Assembly: GCA_934045905.1 (NCBI GenBank)
Contig: OW203762.1
Span: 15,284,345-15,348,344 of the forward strand
From: Leuctra nigra
Lineage: Eukaryota; Arthropoda; Insecta; Plecoptera; Leuctridae
DNA: 64,000 nt
Direction: 5' to 3'
Below, piece after piece: positions 48,868 to 61,477 of this stretch (its first letter is position 1; the number at the start of each line of letters is the position of its first letter). The translations under genes were made by a program, and so were the position numbers. Under the pieces are notes generated by a model. It saw only the letters and a program-made list of their open reading frames with translations. It was not told the origin of the DNA and ran no database searches.

Positions 48868-50560
48868 TATCTAGTGGAGCGGTCGCTCCACCCAGCCAAG
48901 TCGTACTGTACACTCACACTCACTCAACATACCGTAAATGCCTAATAAACTGAGGAGCAGACCAAACACTTTTACTGTAAGCAACAACATGGCATTTTCG
49001 GCCTACTGGATCTCAAAATTGGAAAATCTCACATTGTTGTGAAATGTCTTAATTTTGAGCTATGGCCCACCCCACCCCATATACCAAATTTGGGAACAAC
49101 AGGTTTTGCCATTTGCGAGCTAGAGGGCCATGAAAACAGTGAAATTATACCCCTTCTTAAAGATATCTGATGATGATGATGATGATGATGATGATTCAGA
49201 TATCAGGAAACATTGTTGACAGGGCCACAGCCTAAACGGCTAAACCGATCGATCTGAAATTTTTACCACATGTGCACTTTTGGCGTCTGATGATACCTTG
49301 CCTCTTGTGATTTTTTGTGCCGCCATTTTTAAACCGGAAGTGACGTCATATATGAAAAACGGCTGGACCGATTAGAACGAAATTAGCGCCATTCGATTAA
49401 GATGGTCATCTATATGAAGTATGTTACTTTAAAATATAATTTTCTTATATTCTAAACCGGAAGTGGCGTCATACATTTGCAATATTTAGCTTATTTCATT
49501 AAATTATACTTTAAATACACATATCATTATCTTACATTGTAACAAAGACAATACAAAATTATAATTTCAATACACAGTGTTCTCGGCCGCCATTCCTGAA
49601 ACCGGAAGTGACGTCATACATCGAAAACGCCTGTACCGATTGCCACTGAACTAGCTCCTGTATATTCATTTTGCAATCTATTTGAAAAATCAATTGGGAT
49701 AAATGAATATACAAATTAACGGTACCGGAAATGGCGGCAGGAACCACTAAATGAAACCGGAAGTGACGTCATATATTGAAAACGGCATGAGCGATTTGAC
49801 GGAAATTAGCGCTATTGAATTTAGAAGGTCATTCATGAAGTATCAACTAGATAAAACTTAATTGTTTTCTTATTACCTATACCGGAAATGACGTCATAAA
49901 AATGCTAAATGACGTCATTAATATTCTAAAGGACACTAAATTCACCACTTTATACTTTTAAATAGATATTTAGTAAACATACATTGTAAATAATTATAAA
50001 TTCAAGGTTGCAGTGCTCTCGGCCGCCATTTTCTAAAACCGGAAGTGACGTCATATAACGAAAACGGCTGTACTGATTGCAACTAAATTTTGGAATTGTG
50101 TAGGACTTATAATTATGAATTCAATACGACATTAATTTCGGCCGCCATTGTTAAAACCGGAAGTGACGTCATATATCGAAAACGGATGTACCGATTGCAA
50201 CCAAATTTTAGAATTATGTCGGACTAATATAATTATAAAATAAAGACGACATTATTTTCGGCCGCCATTGTCAAAACCGGAAGTGACGTCATATATCGAA
50301 AACGGCTGTACCAATTGCAACCAAATTTTGGAAATGTGTAGGACTAATAATTATGAATTAAAGACGACATTATTTTCGGCCGCCATTGTTAAAACCGAAG
50401 TGACGTCATTATCGAAAGCGGCTGTACCGATCGCAACCAAATTTTGGAAATAGTATGACTAATAATTATGAATTCAAGACGACATTAATTTCGGCCGCCA
50501 TTTCAAAACCGGAAGGGACGTTATAATATATCGAAAACGGCTGGACCGATTGTAATTTCT
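48868..50560 (+). repeat. Hairpin-headed YY1/ETS/CRE repeat family, copy 2 with expanded 3' array
   Basis: The head is the same as copy 1 (hairpin at 48871-48888) and the (GAT)n microsatellite is at 49154-49192. From 49320 on it carries about eleven blocks with CCGGAAGTGACGTCA or close variants, most preceded by GCCGCCATT. Coordinates of blocks: about 49332, 49456, 49598, 49723 (weak), 49755, 49878, 50039, 50157, 50277, 50395 and 50509. Each block is followed by CGAAAACGGCTGTACCGATT. No coding frame survives. Confidence 0.75.
50005..50560 (+). repeat. ~118-bp tandem array, 5 units
   Basis: The CCGGAAG motif recurs at 50039, 50157, 50277, 50395 and 50509 (spacing 118, 120, 118, 114). Each unit reads CGGCCGCCATT, AAAACCGGAAGTGACGTCAT, TATCGAAAACGGCTGTACCG, ATTGCAACCAAATTTTGGAA and GACGACATTA. 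Units 2-4 are the most alike, suggesting local expansion. Confidence 0.9.
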
Positions 50561-50665
50561 TAGTACCTATCCTAATCGGTTGAGGCGTATTTTTTTAAAG
50601 AAATTAGTCCTTGCTCGGACATGTGCTACAAGCTGTGTGAATAAACTAACAAAAGAAGTGATATC

Positions 50666-51767
50666 CCAGAAAAAAACACTCCGTGTAAAAAAGGCAGCCA
50701 AGTCTCTTTACTTAAAAAAAAATCAACACCGAAAAGGAGTGATATCAAAAAAGGAGCCAAGTCAATGACATTTCCAAATATTTAATCGTATCTTTGAAAT
50801 AGAAGTATAAACACCGAGAAATACTTTACAAAAGGACTTGGCGCATCGTTTTTTTAAAGACATTTTTCTATTCATAAGCATATGCCATTTATATACAACC
50901 GTAATTTAGAATTTTTAGAATAATAGGGACACAACTTTCAATTACATATTATACCTACATACCTACTGTAAAATATTTTCTATTTGAATATGTACGCGAT
51001 GAAACTTGTTGCCTATATTTGTAATAAATATACAATAGTTATCTTCATATTATTGTTTCGTGGTCAACATAATTAAGTCTCATGCGTTACACCTTCTCAC
51101 AATGAAATACATTTCTATTAATCCACATTTTATAACAATACATTTCACAAAATACACAGTGAAGTCACATTGAACAACTATTAAAACCATAATAATATAT
51201 ACCATATAATGGTATAATATATACCATAATAATATACTTCCATAATATAATAGTGTTCTATAAATAGTTAGTAATTATTTGACAACTTTTCATGATTTCC
51301 CTCAGTCATGATCAAATTATGAAAAGATATCCTTCTTATATCACCATATTAACAGTGCTATAAGAATATATATGAGCCCACTTCCTTGTTATTTAATTCT
51401 TCCTCCCTTATTATTACTTCTATTACAGCATGACATCTTTCTTCTATCGCCATTACAAAATTATAAAATAGCCATTACCAAAAGTAGCTTGATTCATAGA
51501 TCCTGGCTCAAATAAGAAGAGGAATATGTACCTACTTGTTAATAATCTTTCCACTTTTAGGATAGAATGATGTCTTTAAAAAAACGATGCGCCAAGTCCT
51601 TTTGTAAAGTATTTCTCGGTGTTTATACTTCTATTTCAAAGATACGATTAAATATTTGGAAATGTCATTGACTTGGCTCCTTTTTTGATATCACTCCTTT
51701 TCGGTGTTGATTTTTTTTTAAGTAAAGAGACTTGGCTGCCTTTTTTACACGGAGTGTTTTTTTCTGG
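50666..51767. mobile_element. 1.1-kb element with perfect 198-bp terminal inverted repeats
   Basis: Positions 50666-50863 equal the reverse complement of 51570-51767 at every base I compared. The ends read CCAGAAAAAAACACTCCGTG. The interior of ~700 bp is AT-rich with a small AT palindrome near 51195-51240 and no transposase frame. I could not find a target-site duplication. Perfect arms mean a recent insertion or ongoing conversion. Superfamily not recognised. Confidence 0.8.
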
Positions 51768-54700
51768 TTGAGAATACCTCAATCTTTGCTACAACCTAGA
51801 TGAGAGCCAATTGTCATCTTCCTCATTTTTACTGGCGTAACATACTATTGCAAATGACTAAAATTTACAATATTAAAAAAATGCTTCTTACAACATTTAT
51901 CGAAACATCTATTTATGTCATTCAAAAATGATCGACAAAAAATCCCAGACAATTTATCTGCGTGTGACAAAATGTAAAAACGTAATTGGTTAGTTCTTAA
52001 TTGACTCATAATCAGAACAATCAGGCTAGAAATCCTGCACACTTGTGTCCCTGTAACACTGTACTTGCGATATTCTGACGTATTTTGTACTTCTTATATT
52101 ACTGTCGTTTGATAGTAGGTCGTAACTCAGTGCATGCAGTACGCAGAATTACGAGCTATTTACTGGCGTTTCATGGACCTGGCTCGACTTCCAATAAACT
52201 TAATATAAAACTCCATTAAAGGGAAACAAACCCAGAAAACAAAGAACATTTTATGTTTACGAGACCATTGACCTCACAATATTTCTAGGGAATTAATTGG
52301 TTTTATTTATTTTAAAATTTCCTCTAAAATTGAGCGAAACAGTATTGGATATAAAAAGGTTTTGAGATGTCTGCATTCATTTTTAATTCCAGCTAGAGTA
52401 CTTAAAAAAAATTGTGGTGCGTAAACAAATTGAAGTTTTAAAAATGAAAGTATTATTGTGTTTTGTTCGAAGTACAACTTCGTTCTTTGTTACAGAATGA
52501 TCACTAACTTCTCAGAAATAATAAGGAAAAACATTTGAAGTACGTTATTAGGAAAAAAATAATGATTCGTTCTGATGAAGGTATATTTTTTCATTTCACT
52601 TCAGTTCTTACTCATCGCTTTTCTTCAGTCGTAACTCCGAAAATAGATGCCAGCCTCCAATTAAACACGACTCCGCTTTCAATTTCTAATTCACGACTTC
52701 TTACTTTCAAGATTAGGTACTCGAACATTTTCGCATCCGTCTTCTTTTTCTTTGTGTAAAGAGCTTCGGGGCGCTTAAAAATGTTCATTGTTTATAATTA
52801 AATTTGTTTCTTATTTACCCTGCCTGACGTCGAGGCCTGCTCATGAATGTAATATCAGAGATGAAGAAAGAAGACGGGACTCGGTAGGGGTTGCAGATAA
52901 GAGCAAATGATAAGAAATAGAAGATCAGGATGAGAGATCTTCGAGTTGAATGAAGTCGGAATCATTTGCTTGCTTGGAGATTTCAGAATATTTGCCTTGA
53001 CTTTAACTCGTATTTTTAATTTTGTGATCAAAACAATTTTAACTTATGATTTTAAATTTGTCGTATAACAATATAAATCAACGAACATGTCAAAGGATTA
53101 TTTATTAAAGTGATAATAAATACAAAATTGAGTATAGAATATAACACAGAACATTCTGAACAGTAAACTTTACGTACTCCAGAACTAGACTTCCCCATTC
53201 ACATAATAAAGACGTCAGATCTCCGTATTTTTTTATGTGAACGCTGAGTAAATTAAACGGCGTTAACATTAACAGATAATCGAGTTCCTAGAACTGGGGT
53301 AATTATTTAACTGCGTTTAAGTTACTCGCGGTCAAATATTTAGTGTGAACGGGGTATTACAAATGATTTTGTGTGTTTTGTCTGACATTTGGCTGAAATC
53401 ACATTGTGATATTTTAACCAAAATAACATTTATCTCGTATATTCGTTTTGGCTTGTCTGTGGTTGTACAAAGTTCTAATGTAAATACCTATAGATTTAGC
53501 ACCCATATTTAAAAAATAACCCCAATAGGTATAGATAGGAAATATTTAAAATGTAAAAACGAATTCGGAAAGTCTTGACATTTAAAACATTACTTCTAAA
53601 TCTAGTCTATCTCAATTATATTAAACGCTGAAGCCGCAGAAGACTTTCTTACTTATTTCAAATGTAGTGAATATTAACATTTTCAAGATAAAGAAGAATT
53701 TAAAAAGTAGTGGGTATTCAATCCTCTTCAAAAGCGTCTGTCTGAATTGAGCTCTTTGTCGAAACACTTCTTCATGTTAAGACAGAAGTATGCGTTTGGA
53801 TTATTTACATAGACGACTTGCTCAAAGCTTTCTCGAGATTAAGGATTAAAGAACATTACAAAGTGTTTTATACTTTCGAAGCGTAAAATATGTACCCGTT
53901 TATGAAAGAGAATCAACGTGGCTTAGCACAATACGCTCTTTAAGCACAAAACGCTCTTGCCTTCAATTTCTTTATTCCTTTTAACTTGCAATTTGTTGCG
54001 AAACCTTTGAAATTGAAAGTAAAGCGAACACCAAAATACGTTAAAATCATGAATCGACAGACTTCAAGAGAAATTAGAATACCTAGAACAATTTAGTAAA
54101 ATTGTTTTTGCTACAGCTTTTTTTTTGTAAATTTCCGTAATCCAGCAAAAACTTTTAACGAAATGAATGAATAATTGTCAATCAAAAATGAATTTTGAAT
54201 ATTTAGTCATATAAATAATTCAAAATAAAATCTCGCGTATACCTTTGTTAATTTTTAATACGCCCGATGCTTATTTTAATAGTTTTGTATATCCTAGAAA
54301 TGGAGAAACATCTAATTGAGCAAGCGAAGTAAGCACAGCAGCTTTTATCCGTACTTGACTTCAGACTTCAGCAATATTCCACAATCTTGAACATCCCGAA
54401 TGGCCGAAAGTGCTGACCCTAAATCGAAGAGACCCCTCGTCAAGACGGCTGATAGTCTTATTGGCCAGCACCATCTGCCAGAACTGACACTCCCCCCTCC
54501 ACACCCCCCACCCGGGGGTCGCAAGCCCCTTGCACCTCGCCGAGGCACGAACCGGGGTCAACCGCAATCACACGCCCTAGCGTCAGCGAAAGTAAACACA
54601 CAGCCAGTTCCGACAGATTCAATCCGTACAAGAGAAATGTTGGAAATATCGCGACTGATGGCGACAATATTGTAAATCTGGAGATCTTGCAGAATCTTCG

Positions 54701-55516
54701 CCCAGGCTAAGGCGACGTTTTAGAAGACATGCCAGGGAATTAATTGAGGAGCTTTGACTGTTTGGTTAAGAGTTTAGAGGAAATCACCTAATCTAACCAA
54801 CGAAAGGAAACATAACCTATCCTAACCTTGCTTCACTGAACCTAGACTACCTCTCATAACCATTAAATACCATAACCTTTCATACAACGACCTGGTATTA
54901 GATTTTAAATGAAATAATCTTTTTCTATGTATTTTAAATCGTTGACCACTAAAAGTTTGGACAGATTTTGAGACAAATTAAATAAAACAAAGTGATGTAT
55001 AAGGGGGAGGGGGGGGGGGATTTTAATTGTACTCACCCTGGTATTTTTCTCCGGTTCTCGGGTTTTCTCAGGCCTACTTGAAAATTGATACAATGTTATA
55101 AGGCCTAGAAAAACTCTAGTATGGCAACGATTCCCACCGGAGATTGGTACTAAAAGTTATTCAGTATTTTTGTCATGCTCCCATGTGATAGGCTGAATCT
55201 TCAAGCTCGAAACTATTTCGAAACTGTAATCTTAATCTCTAACTTCAACATTTTCTCATCAATCGAACCTATAAAGTGTTATAATTTTGATAATTGAATA
55301 TAAGAAAACTGTTTATTTCTAATGATTCCCTACTCGTGATTGAACAATATTTCGGCATTACAGTCCTTCTGCATCTCCGTCCTCCTTCGATATTACATGT
55401 CACAAAGCTGGACGCATATTGCCACCGATTGTCCTCAGCGTCAAACGACGACACGGTTTTATCGACGCGAACGGCGGCATCTGGAAGAAGTCTTTGATAG
55501 GTTGTTAGGGATTATT
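51768..55516. other. Mostly AT-rich, no firmly supported gene; GC patch at 54390-54650
   Basis: Nothing recognised up to 54300. The patch at 54390-54650 is GC-rich, with frames open on both strands (for example 54400-54675 plus, proline-rich). Neither shows a known domain, and simultaneous opening on both strands favours compositional bias. A G-run lies at 55005-55019. Confidence 0.4.
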
Positions 55517-55692
55517 GTCACTTTGACTTGATGTCAACTCGTCATCGTGAACCGACGTCCATCTTGAGGTCGTGTCTTACATGGCCTATGACGTACGTCA
55601 TTGTGTCACTTTGACTTGATGTCAACTCGTCATCGTGAACCGACGTCCATCTTGAGGTCGTGTCTTACATGGCATATGACGTACGTCATTGT
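55517..55692 (+). repeat. 88-bp tandem duplication
   Basis: Two units, 55517-55604 and 55605-55692, differ at about one base (GGCCTATG against GGCATATG). Each contains ATGACGTACGTCAT, a 14-bp perfect palindrome resembling overlapping CRE/bZIP half-sites. Confidence 0.95.
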
Positions 55693-57330
55693 GTCGTTTT
55701 GACTTGTTTATGAGTGCTTCTAAAAATCAAATGACACGTCTAGAACTAAATTACACAGGTACCACACAAAATAATGTGCAATAATGTTATAAGAGATGAA
55801 CAGCTTGCCCCTGTGGTGGCGACCAGAAACATTTGATTAATTTTCGTATTAATTTATGTCCAAAAATAAGTTAAAATGCTGTATCAAATTTAAAAAATAA
55901 ATAATTTGCCAAACTAATAATACCATAACAAGCTGGAAATGTAACAGAGCCATGAAAATAGTAAACAGTTTACGCAAAAGAGAAATATTTTAGAAAAAGT
56001 ATTCGTGATATTTCAATACTTATCATTGAACCTCCGCTAAGATTATCAGCATACATTCTTTGAGCAATCTTGTACAGCAGTGGACACAAATCTGACACTT
56101 TATACATATTATTTTAAAGTAAAACTCATATTATCGTTTGCTTATGTAAGATTTGAGCAAGAAATTTGATGAAAATAAATTATTACCTAACATGTAAATT
56201 TAGTCCCAGGGGCTACAATGACTAATTTGAATTATTCTTGCAATGAACGTGATGACTGTTTTATGGATCATGGAATGGTGGAAGATAGATTTGAACCAAA
56301 TTAATTGAGATGAAATATTATCGGATAAGAGATAACAGAAGCCCCTAGCTGTTTACAACTAATTGGAATTGTATACATAACGTCATGTTAAGCTAATTAA
56401 ATTGTTCAGCCAGCAAGGGTACTGGGGAAGAAGAATTCAAATCCATTTGATTTCGACAATAATTCGCTTCTGAAAAGAAAGAAAATCTAATGTCTAAGCA
56501 TTGACAATGTTTATTTTGAGGAACTGAATCGATATTCGTACAAACCGAGAGAATATTTTGAAAGCTCCTACAAAAGATGATCTCATTTTCTCAAACATGA
56601 ACTTGTACCGTTCTTCGCCTGTATCTTTACAAACTGCATTGACTAAACAAACTATTCTTGATCAATTCGAGTAAAAATAAAATACATTCACGTAAAGAAG
56701 CACCAAAATGATCCGACACTGGAATCCTTGTCTAAACTATTGTTTTATTTTCTTTGCAGGTAAGCATCGCATCTTAGACACTGCTAAGAACTGAAGTGAT
56801 CCAATGGAAAGAACAAAACCGCTCCCTTGTGTCAAAGCAACCACCAACATCATTCTCAACACTTTGTCAAGTACAGTATACATCATTGCATCCTGATTTC
56901 ATTACACATGCATGTATGCACTCAAGCATTGCAATATGCTGATGCCAGGACAGAATAAAGAAACAATGTCATACTTCGAGGCCAGAGATGATATGCAGTG
57001 CGGGTGAAAGACAGTTGCCGATGTCTTGAAAGTCAAGATACATTCCACGGCTCTCGAGAGACGACCTCCATTTGACTTTGTCGGCAGTCGTATCTTTTTC
57101 CGTGCATTGATGCCTCGTGCTTGAGTGTATTGGCGCAACAAATCGTATCTCTTGCCGCTGGGAAATGCATTCATATGAGTGGGTTAAAAGTAAAGAGGGA
57201 GAAACTTTAGCTACGCTCTCGCCCATCACAATATTTCTTATAAGAGAAGGCCTCATCCATGGTTAAAGTACTTTTTCTTGGTCAGTTCCAGTTGTTGAGC
57301 ATTGCTTCAAATAAGTTAGCTCAAATTTAT
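55693..57330. other. No firmly supported gene
   Basis: AT-rich to about 56750. From 56760 (after a TTTTCTTTGCAG acceptor-like site) to 57250 the sequence is more GC-balanced, with two overlapping open minus-strand frames. Neither strand gives a recognisable protein, so I leave it as possible exon or UTR. Confidence 0.35.
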
Positions 57331-58214
57331 TGAGCGAGCGAAGCGAGCGTCTCCTTTTGGCTCCTTTGGCACGGACCTCTGTTTTTTTTTTTTTTTTTTT
57401 TTTTTTTTTGTTTTTGTTTTTGGCTGCTAATAGCCGATACACAGGTCGCACCGTTTCACCGATCGATCTGAAATTTTGCACACATGTAAAACCAACCTTC
57501 TCTGTTTGCAGACCCTAATTTTTTTGAAATCCATTCATTGGTTGAAATTTAAATAAACATCTCCTGATAGGCCGAAAAATGAAAATGTACTTCGACAAAT
57601 GTGATCGACCTTATATTTTGCATGGTCATTAACACCAACATTGTCTCTTATTTTACAAATTTTCAGCCAAATCCTCCCATTGGTTAAAATTTAAAAAAAT
57701 ATTTCATGTGCCTTTTGAAATTTTAACCAGAACCGTTTGACCGATCAACTTAAAAATTTGCATGGTCATCGGGTCCAACATTATCTGTATTTTTGACAAT
57801 TTTCAGACTAAACTGTGTTTAAATTCAAAAGTTATCGACAGTTTAAGGATATTTTGCGTGTTGGCTATCATATTTCTCGAATTTCATATTTCACGGAATC
57901 TTTGAATCTTCACTTCAAAGTTGTTAGAGCAGAAACTTTCAAACGTATTATGAAACTGATATGACCGTTTAACATTTTTTTGAACGAGATCCTGTGATTT
58001 TTGGAAATTAACAAGGAATCGTTCAATCATAAAGGTTCAATCGATCAACTTAAAACTTTGCGTGGTTATTGGGACCAATATTTTAGGAATTGTTGGAGAT
58101 TTTCATACAAATCTGTGACGAAATTCAAGAATTATTGGCTTTTAAGGAGGTGTTCGAGGTGTTGCGCGTTATCCGTGCTCGCTCATCAACGCGTTACTCA
58201 GAGCGTTTTCCTAG
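57331..58214 (+). mobile_element. Complete non-autonomous Helentron-like element
   Basis: Starts TGAGCGAGCGAAGCGAGCGT and ends GAGCGTTTTCCTAG at 58214, followed by T. The T-run (57382-57409), the ACCGATCGATCTGAAATTTT core (57458-57477) and GCTCGCTC (near 58169) are all present. It shares the head with element A and the tail with both elements of the palindrome. 884 bp, no coding capacity. Confidence 0.75.
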
Positions 58215-58240
58215 TTATGAACTTATTTACAGTGATAATT

Positions 58241-59060
58241 CAGTGGCGTCGGAAGTCTATTTTCTTAGGGGGGGCACATTTTGCTTGGGATCTAGGTAGG
58301 TTAGGAACTAAATTGTAAGGGAGAACATAATTCAGTAAATGACGATGTGTGTGGGAAACACGATTGCGAAGAGAAACAATGGGGGGTCTGGGGGGAAGGC
58401 CCCCCAGCACCATGCGGGTCCGGGGCGCATAGCCCCGGAAAAATTTTGAATTTCAGGAATGAATTTGGAGCGTTTCTACATGATTTCACACTTTTTAAAC
58501 CTATCTTTATCTAAATTATATGCACTTGAAAAGTGATTAGTTTTGGATGATATCTCCGCATTTATTCACATTAACAATAGGTCCAATTTGAAATGCATTA
58601 TGAATTTCAGACATTTTTAGACATAGACATAGACATAGACATTATAGACATTACACATTAAAATGCCGCGCAGCGTATTTTTTTGAATTTCGAATGATTA
58701 TGGTGCATTTTATTTCAATTGTAAGAAAACAAAAGTTAATCATTCACTCATAAGGAATGTTCATATAAATAAGCCCCGCAGCGATTTACTCAAATTTTAA
58801 TAGGTACTCTAGGCAGTGAATGATTTTGGTGTAAAATAACAAAATCAATTGAATTCCGTCAGAAGACTTTCACATGACAATGCCGCAAACAATGTCTAAC
58901 AATGCCGCGCAGCGAATTTTTTTGAAATTCAGCCCTTATCGAGTAATTTTTTAAAGATATAATGCGTTACCAGGGGGGGCAGATTGATACTCTTGCCCCC
59001 CCTTCAGACATCTAGGGGGGGCACGTGCCCCTGCTGCCCCCCCCGGTTCCGACGCCACTG
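58241..59060. mobile_element. hAT-like non-autonomous element, CAGTGGCGTCGGAA ends
   Basis: CAGTGGCGTCGGAA at the left and TTCCGACGCCACTG at the right are inverted. Both are followed inwards by runs of seven or more G/C. CAGTGGCG ends with adjoining G-runs are typical of hAT-type MITEs of animals. Flanks share CAGTGAT but no clean 8-bp duplication. The interior has an ACATAG tandem (58618-58640) and three copies of a GCCCCGCAGCG/GCCGCGCAGCG motif. No transposase. Confidence 0.65.
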
Positions 59061-59200
59061 CAGTGATTAAGAAAATAAGCGTTGGTCCCTCAAGATATTT
59101 GTTTTGTACTAATAGTTTTAAGTAATGTTGCACAAAAACCACTCATCCAAAACTGGCACTAGACTCTACTGGGTGGTATTATTAATTGTAAATACTAAAT

Positions 59201-59594
59201 ATTCTTAAGAGGGCTGAGTAGTGAGCGTGGCCTTGAAGAGATTTTTAAACGATTTTTATCAATATCTTTTACCAATGATATTGTTAACAAAATAGGGCTT
59301 TGTACGAGTATTTAGAACAGTTCAATGAAAATAATTTCATAGTTTGGAATAAGTTATTAGTTATATTTTGTCCAACAGATGTTTAGTGCCCTAATTTTAC
59401 TAATTTTCGGGCACTAAACATCTGTAGGACAAAGTAAATCTAATAAACCATTACAAGCTATGGAATTATTTTCATTGAACTGTTCTGAATACTCGTACAA
59501 AGCCTTATTTTGTTACCAATTACATTGGTAAAAGATATTGATAAAAATCGATTCAAAAACTTTTCAAGGTCAAACTCACTACCCAGCCGTCTTA
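59201..59594. mobile_element. Foldback MITE with a 10-bp target duplication
   Basis: A nearly full-length hairpin of 394 bp. The left arm begins ATTCTTAAGAGGGCTGAGTA; the right arm is its imperfect complement, closing CAGCCGTCTTA. The centre pairs GATGTTTAGTGCCC with GGGCACTAAACATC. AATACTAAAT flanks both ends (59191-59200 and 59595-59604). A 9-10-bp duplication with long arms suggests a Mutator-like or foldback class. Confidence 0.75.
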
Positions 59595-59604
59595 AATACT
59601 AAAT

Positions 59605-61477
59605 GAAGGGTAAATACAGGGAAAGAACGCTATAAGTCAATTTAAAAAAAAATGTATTTAAGGTGTCATCTTGCAGTGATTTTCATGCGCTTTCAGAATA
59701 TACCCTCGGTTTTTAGAAAATATTGCATCTTGAAAAACGCAATTGAAATATCGATTTGTATGGAAAATTTATACAAATTTCAACATAAACTTCGTTTTTA
59801 TCAGTTTCATCCTAATGATACTTATAGCTTTCTTTCCATGTACCCTTCAAATCCACATTGACATTCTCTGTTAGGGATTAAAACTGCGTCGATGTTGCAA
59901 GCTGCACTTATCCTGGCTTGATAAGACGCAGTTCTTCGCATTATATCACCTTGACTTGTACCCTTAAGATCACGTAGCAAAGGTGGATCCCTATTGTTGC
60001 TATCGGCACTTGATAAGTACATGTACGTGCTACTCGACACACCGCATCTGCAGCGCCTCTCGCGGACATGTGAAGGACTTGGCGATGTCTCAGGCAGTTG
60101 AGATACAGGAGGCTGTTCGAATTGTCGATCCGCGTCAAGCTGGTTGGTATTCGTCACGAGACTCGGCTGAAATCTCCAGGATTCAGTCGCTTAAAGAGCA
60201 CACCTGCTTTTCCACACGGCCGGAGGAAGTAGTGGACCGAATTTAATGATAATTAAGTGGAACTAGTACTATTCCTACGTTTGTACCGTCATTAAATTAC
60301 GCCAAGAATATTTCGACCTTATTGTAATTAGTCGTTAAGGTCGACATTATAATTCTAAGTTGCTAGAAAAGCAACGTGAATCACTTTTTAATTATTAACA
60401 ATATTTTCATTCCATATATAACAAAACTTTGCTTGTATTTATAACATTTTATCAGAAGTTACCTTCAATTATTATTTTCTAACAAAAATCCCACCGCTTG
60501 CCACCAATTGTAATTTTCATATTTTTAGTAAATAATTCGATGATAAGTTCGCAAAAAAGTAACAAAGTTCCATGTTTAAAAATCACGAGTGGAATTTTAT
60601 GGACCCAGAAACACTATGGAAATGCAATTGTTTAAAACTTCCGACAATAGGTACTCTTTCATAGTAATTGCAACTGTGAATACCTCCCTCCGTTCTATTG
60701 TTATCGTGACATCAATTAATCACAATACAGGAATAATTATTAGTTATTTCGAAACGAAGTCACAATACAACCCCCAAACATTGTTGGTATGCAAATTTTT
60801 CACATCTCTACCGGAATCTCATTAAAAACGCTGCATTCTTCATTATTATAATTCCGCTTCGAAAGCTCAAGGTCTTGAATTGTGACTGCAATTCTTATTC
60901 TTCATACACGAGCGCTGCCTGGTACGCCCGCTGAGAACTAAACTACGGTATATTAATGACTTGGAGTTGACTTATGAATATGAATCGCATGCAGACAACT
61001 TGAATGTCGAGGGAATATAAGGTCAGATGCACTTCATTCAGGAAGCCGTGCCACGTGCGAGATTCCCACGGAAGCATGGGTTAAGTCAGGGGATCAAGTT
61101 TGTTCATACATTATGCGCTTTGTTGTCGTCGTTTTTATGTACAGTGAATGGCTAATTTAAATTGCAATTGACCACGTTTTAGTAACTAACTTAGCTTAGA
61201 TCGAGTAAAAACTCGGGGGTTTAGTTTGTGAAACTTGTTTTGTTTGTAAATAAATTATATTGCATCGCTAAAATGGGTGAAAAATGTTATCTCCGTGTTT
61301 TAACTGCATTTCAATTTGGCTAGCTGCAAAAAAATGTAATTGTTATTTTTCAATTAACCAGACGGACTGAATATATGGGACCGAATCTTTAGGTAGTGAG
61401 CTCACCTTTTGGGAGACATAAACACAAAATGATGCCAGTTCTATCAACATTCTTAGCGATTCCTTAGAGTATCTGGC
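59605..61477. other. No firmly supported gene; hairpin at 60313-60344
   Basis: 60000-60245 is more GC-balanced and open on both strands (59822-60157 minus and 59983-60246 plus) without a known domain. TCGACCTTA and TAAGGTCGA form a perfect 9-bp stem at 60313-60344. Otherwise AT-rich. Confidence 0.4.

Noticed and set aside
54345..54675. Overlapping Gly/Pro-rich frames on both strands
   Set aside because: Simultaneous openness on both strands reflects GC bias; no domain or splice sites found.
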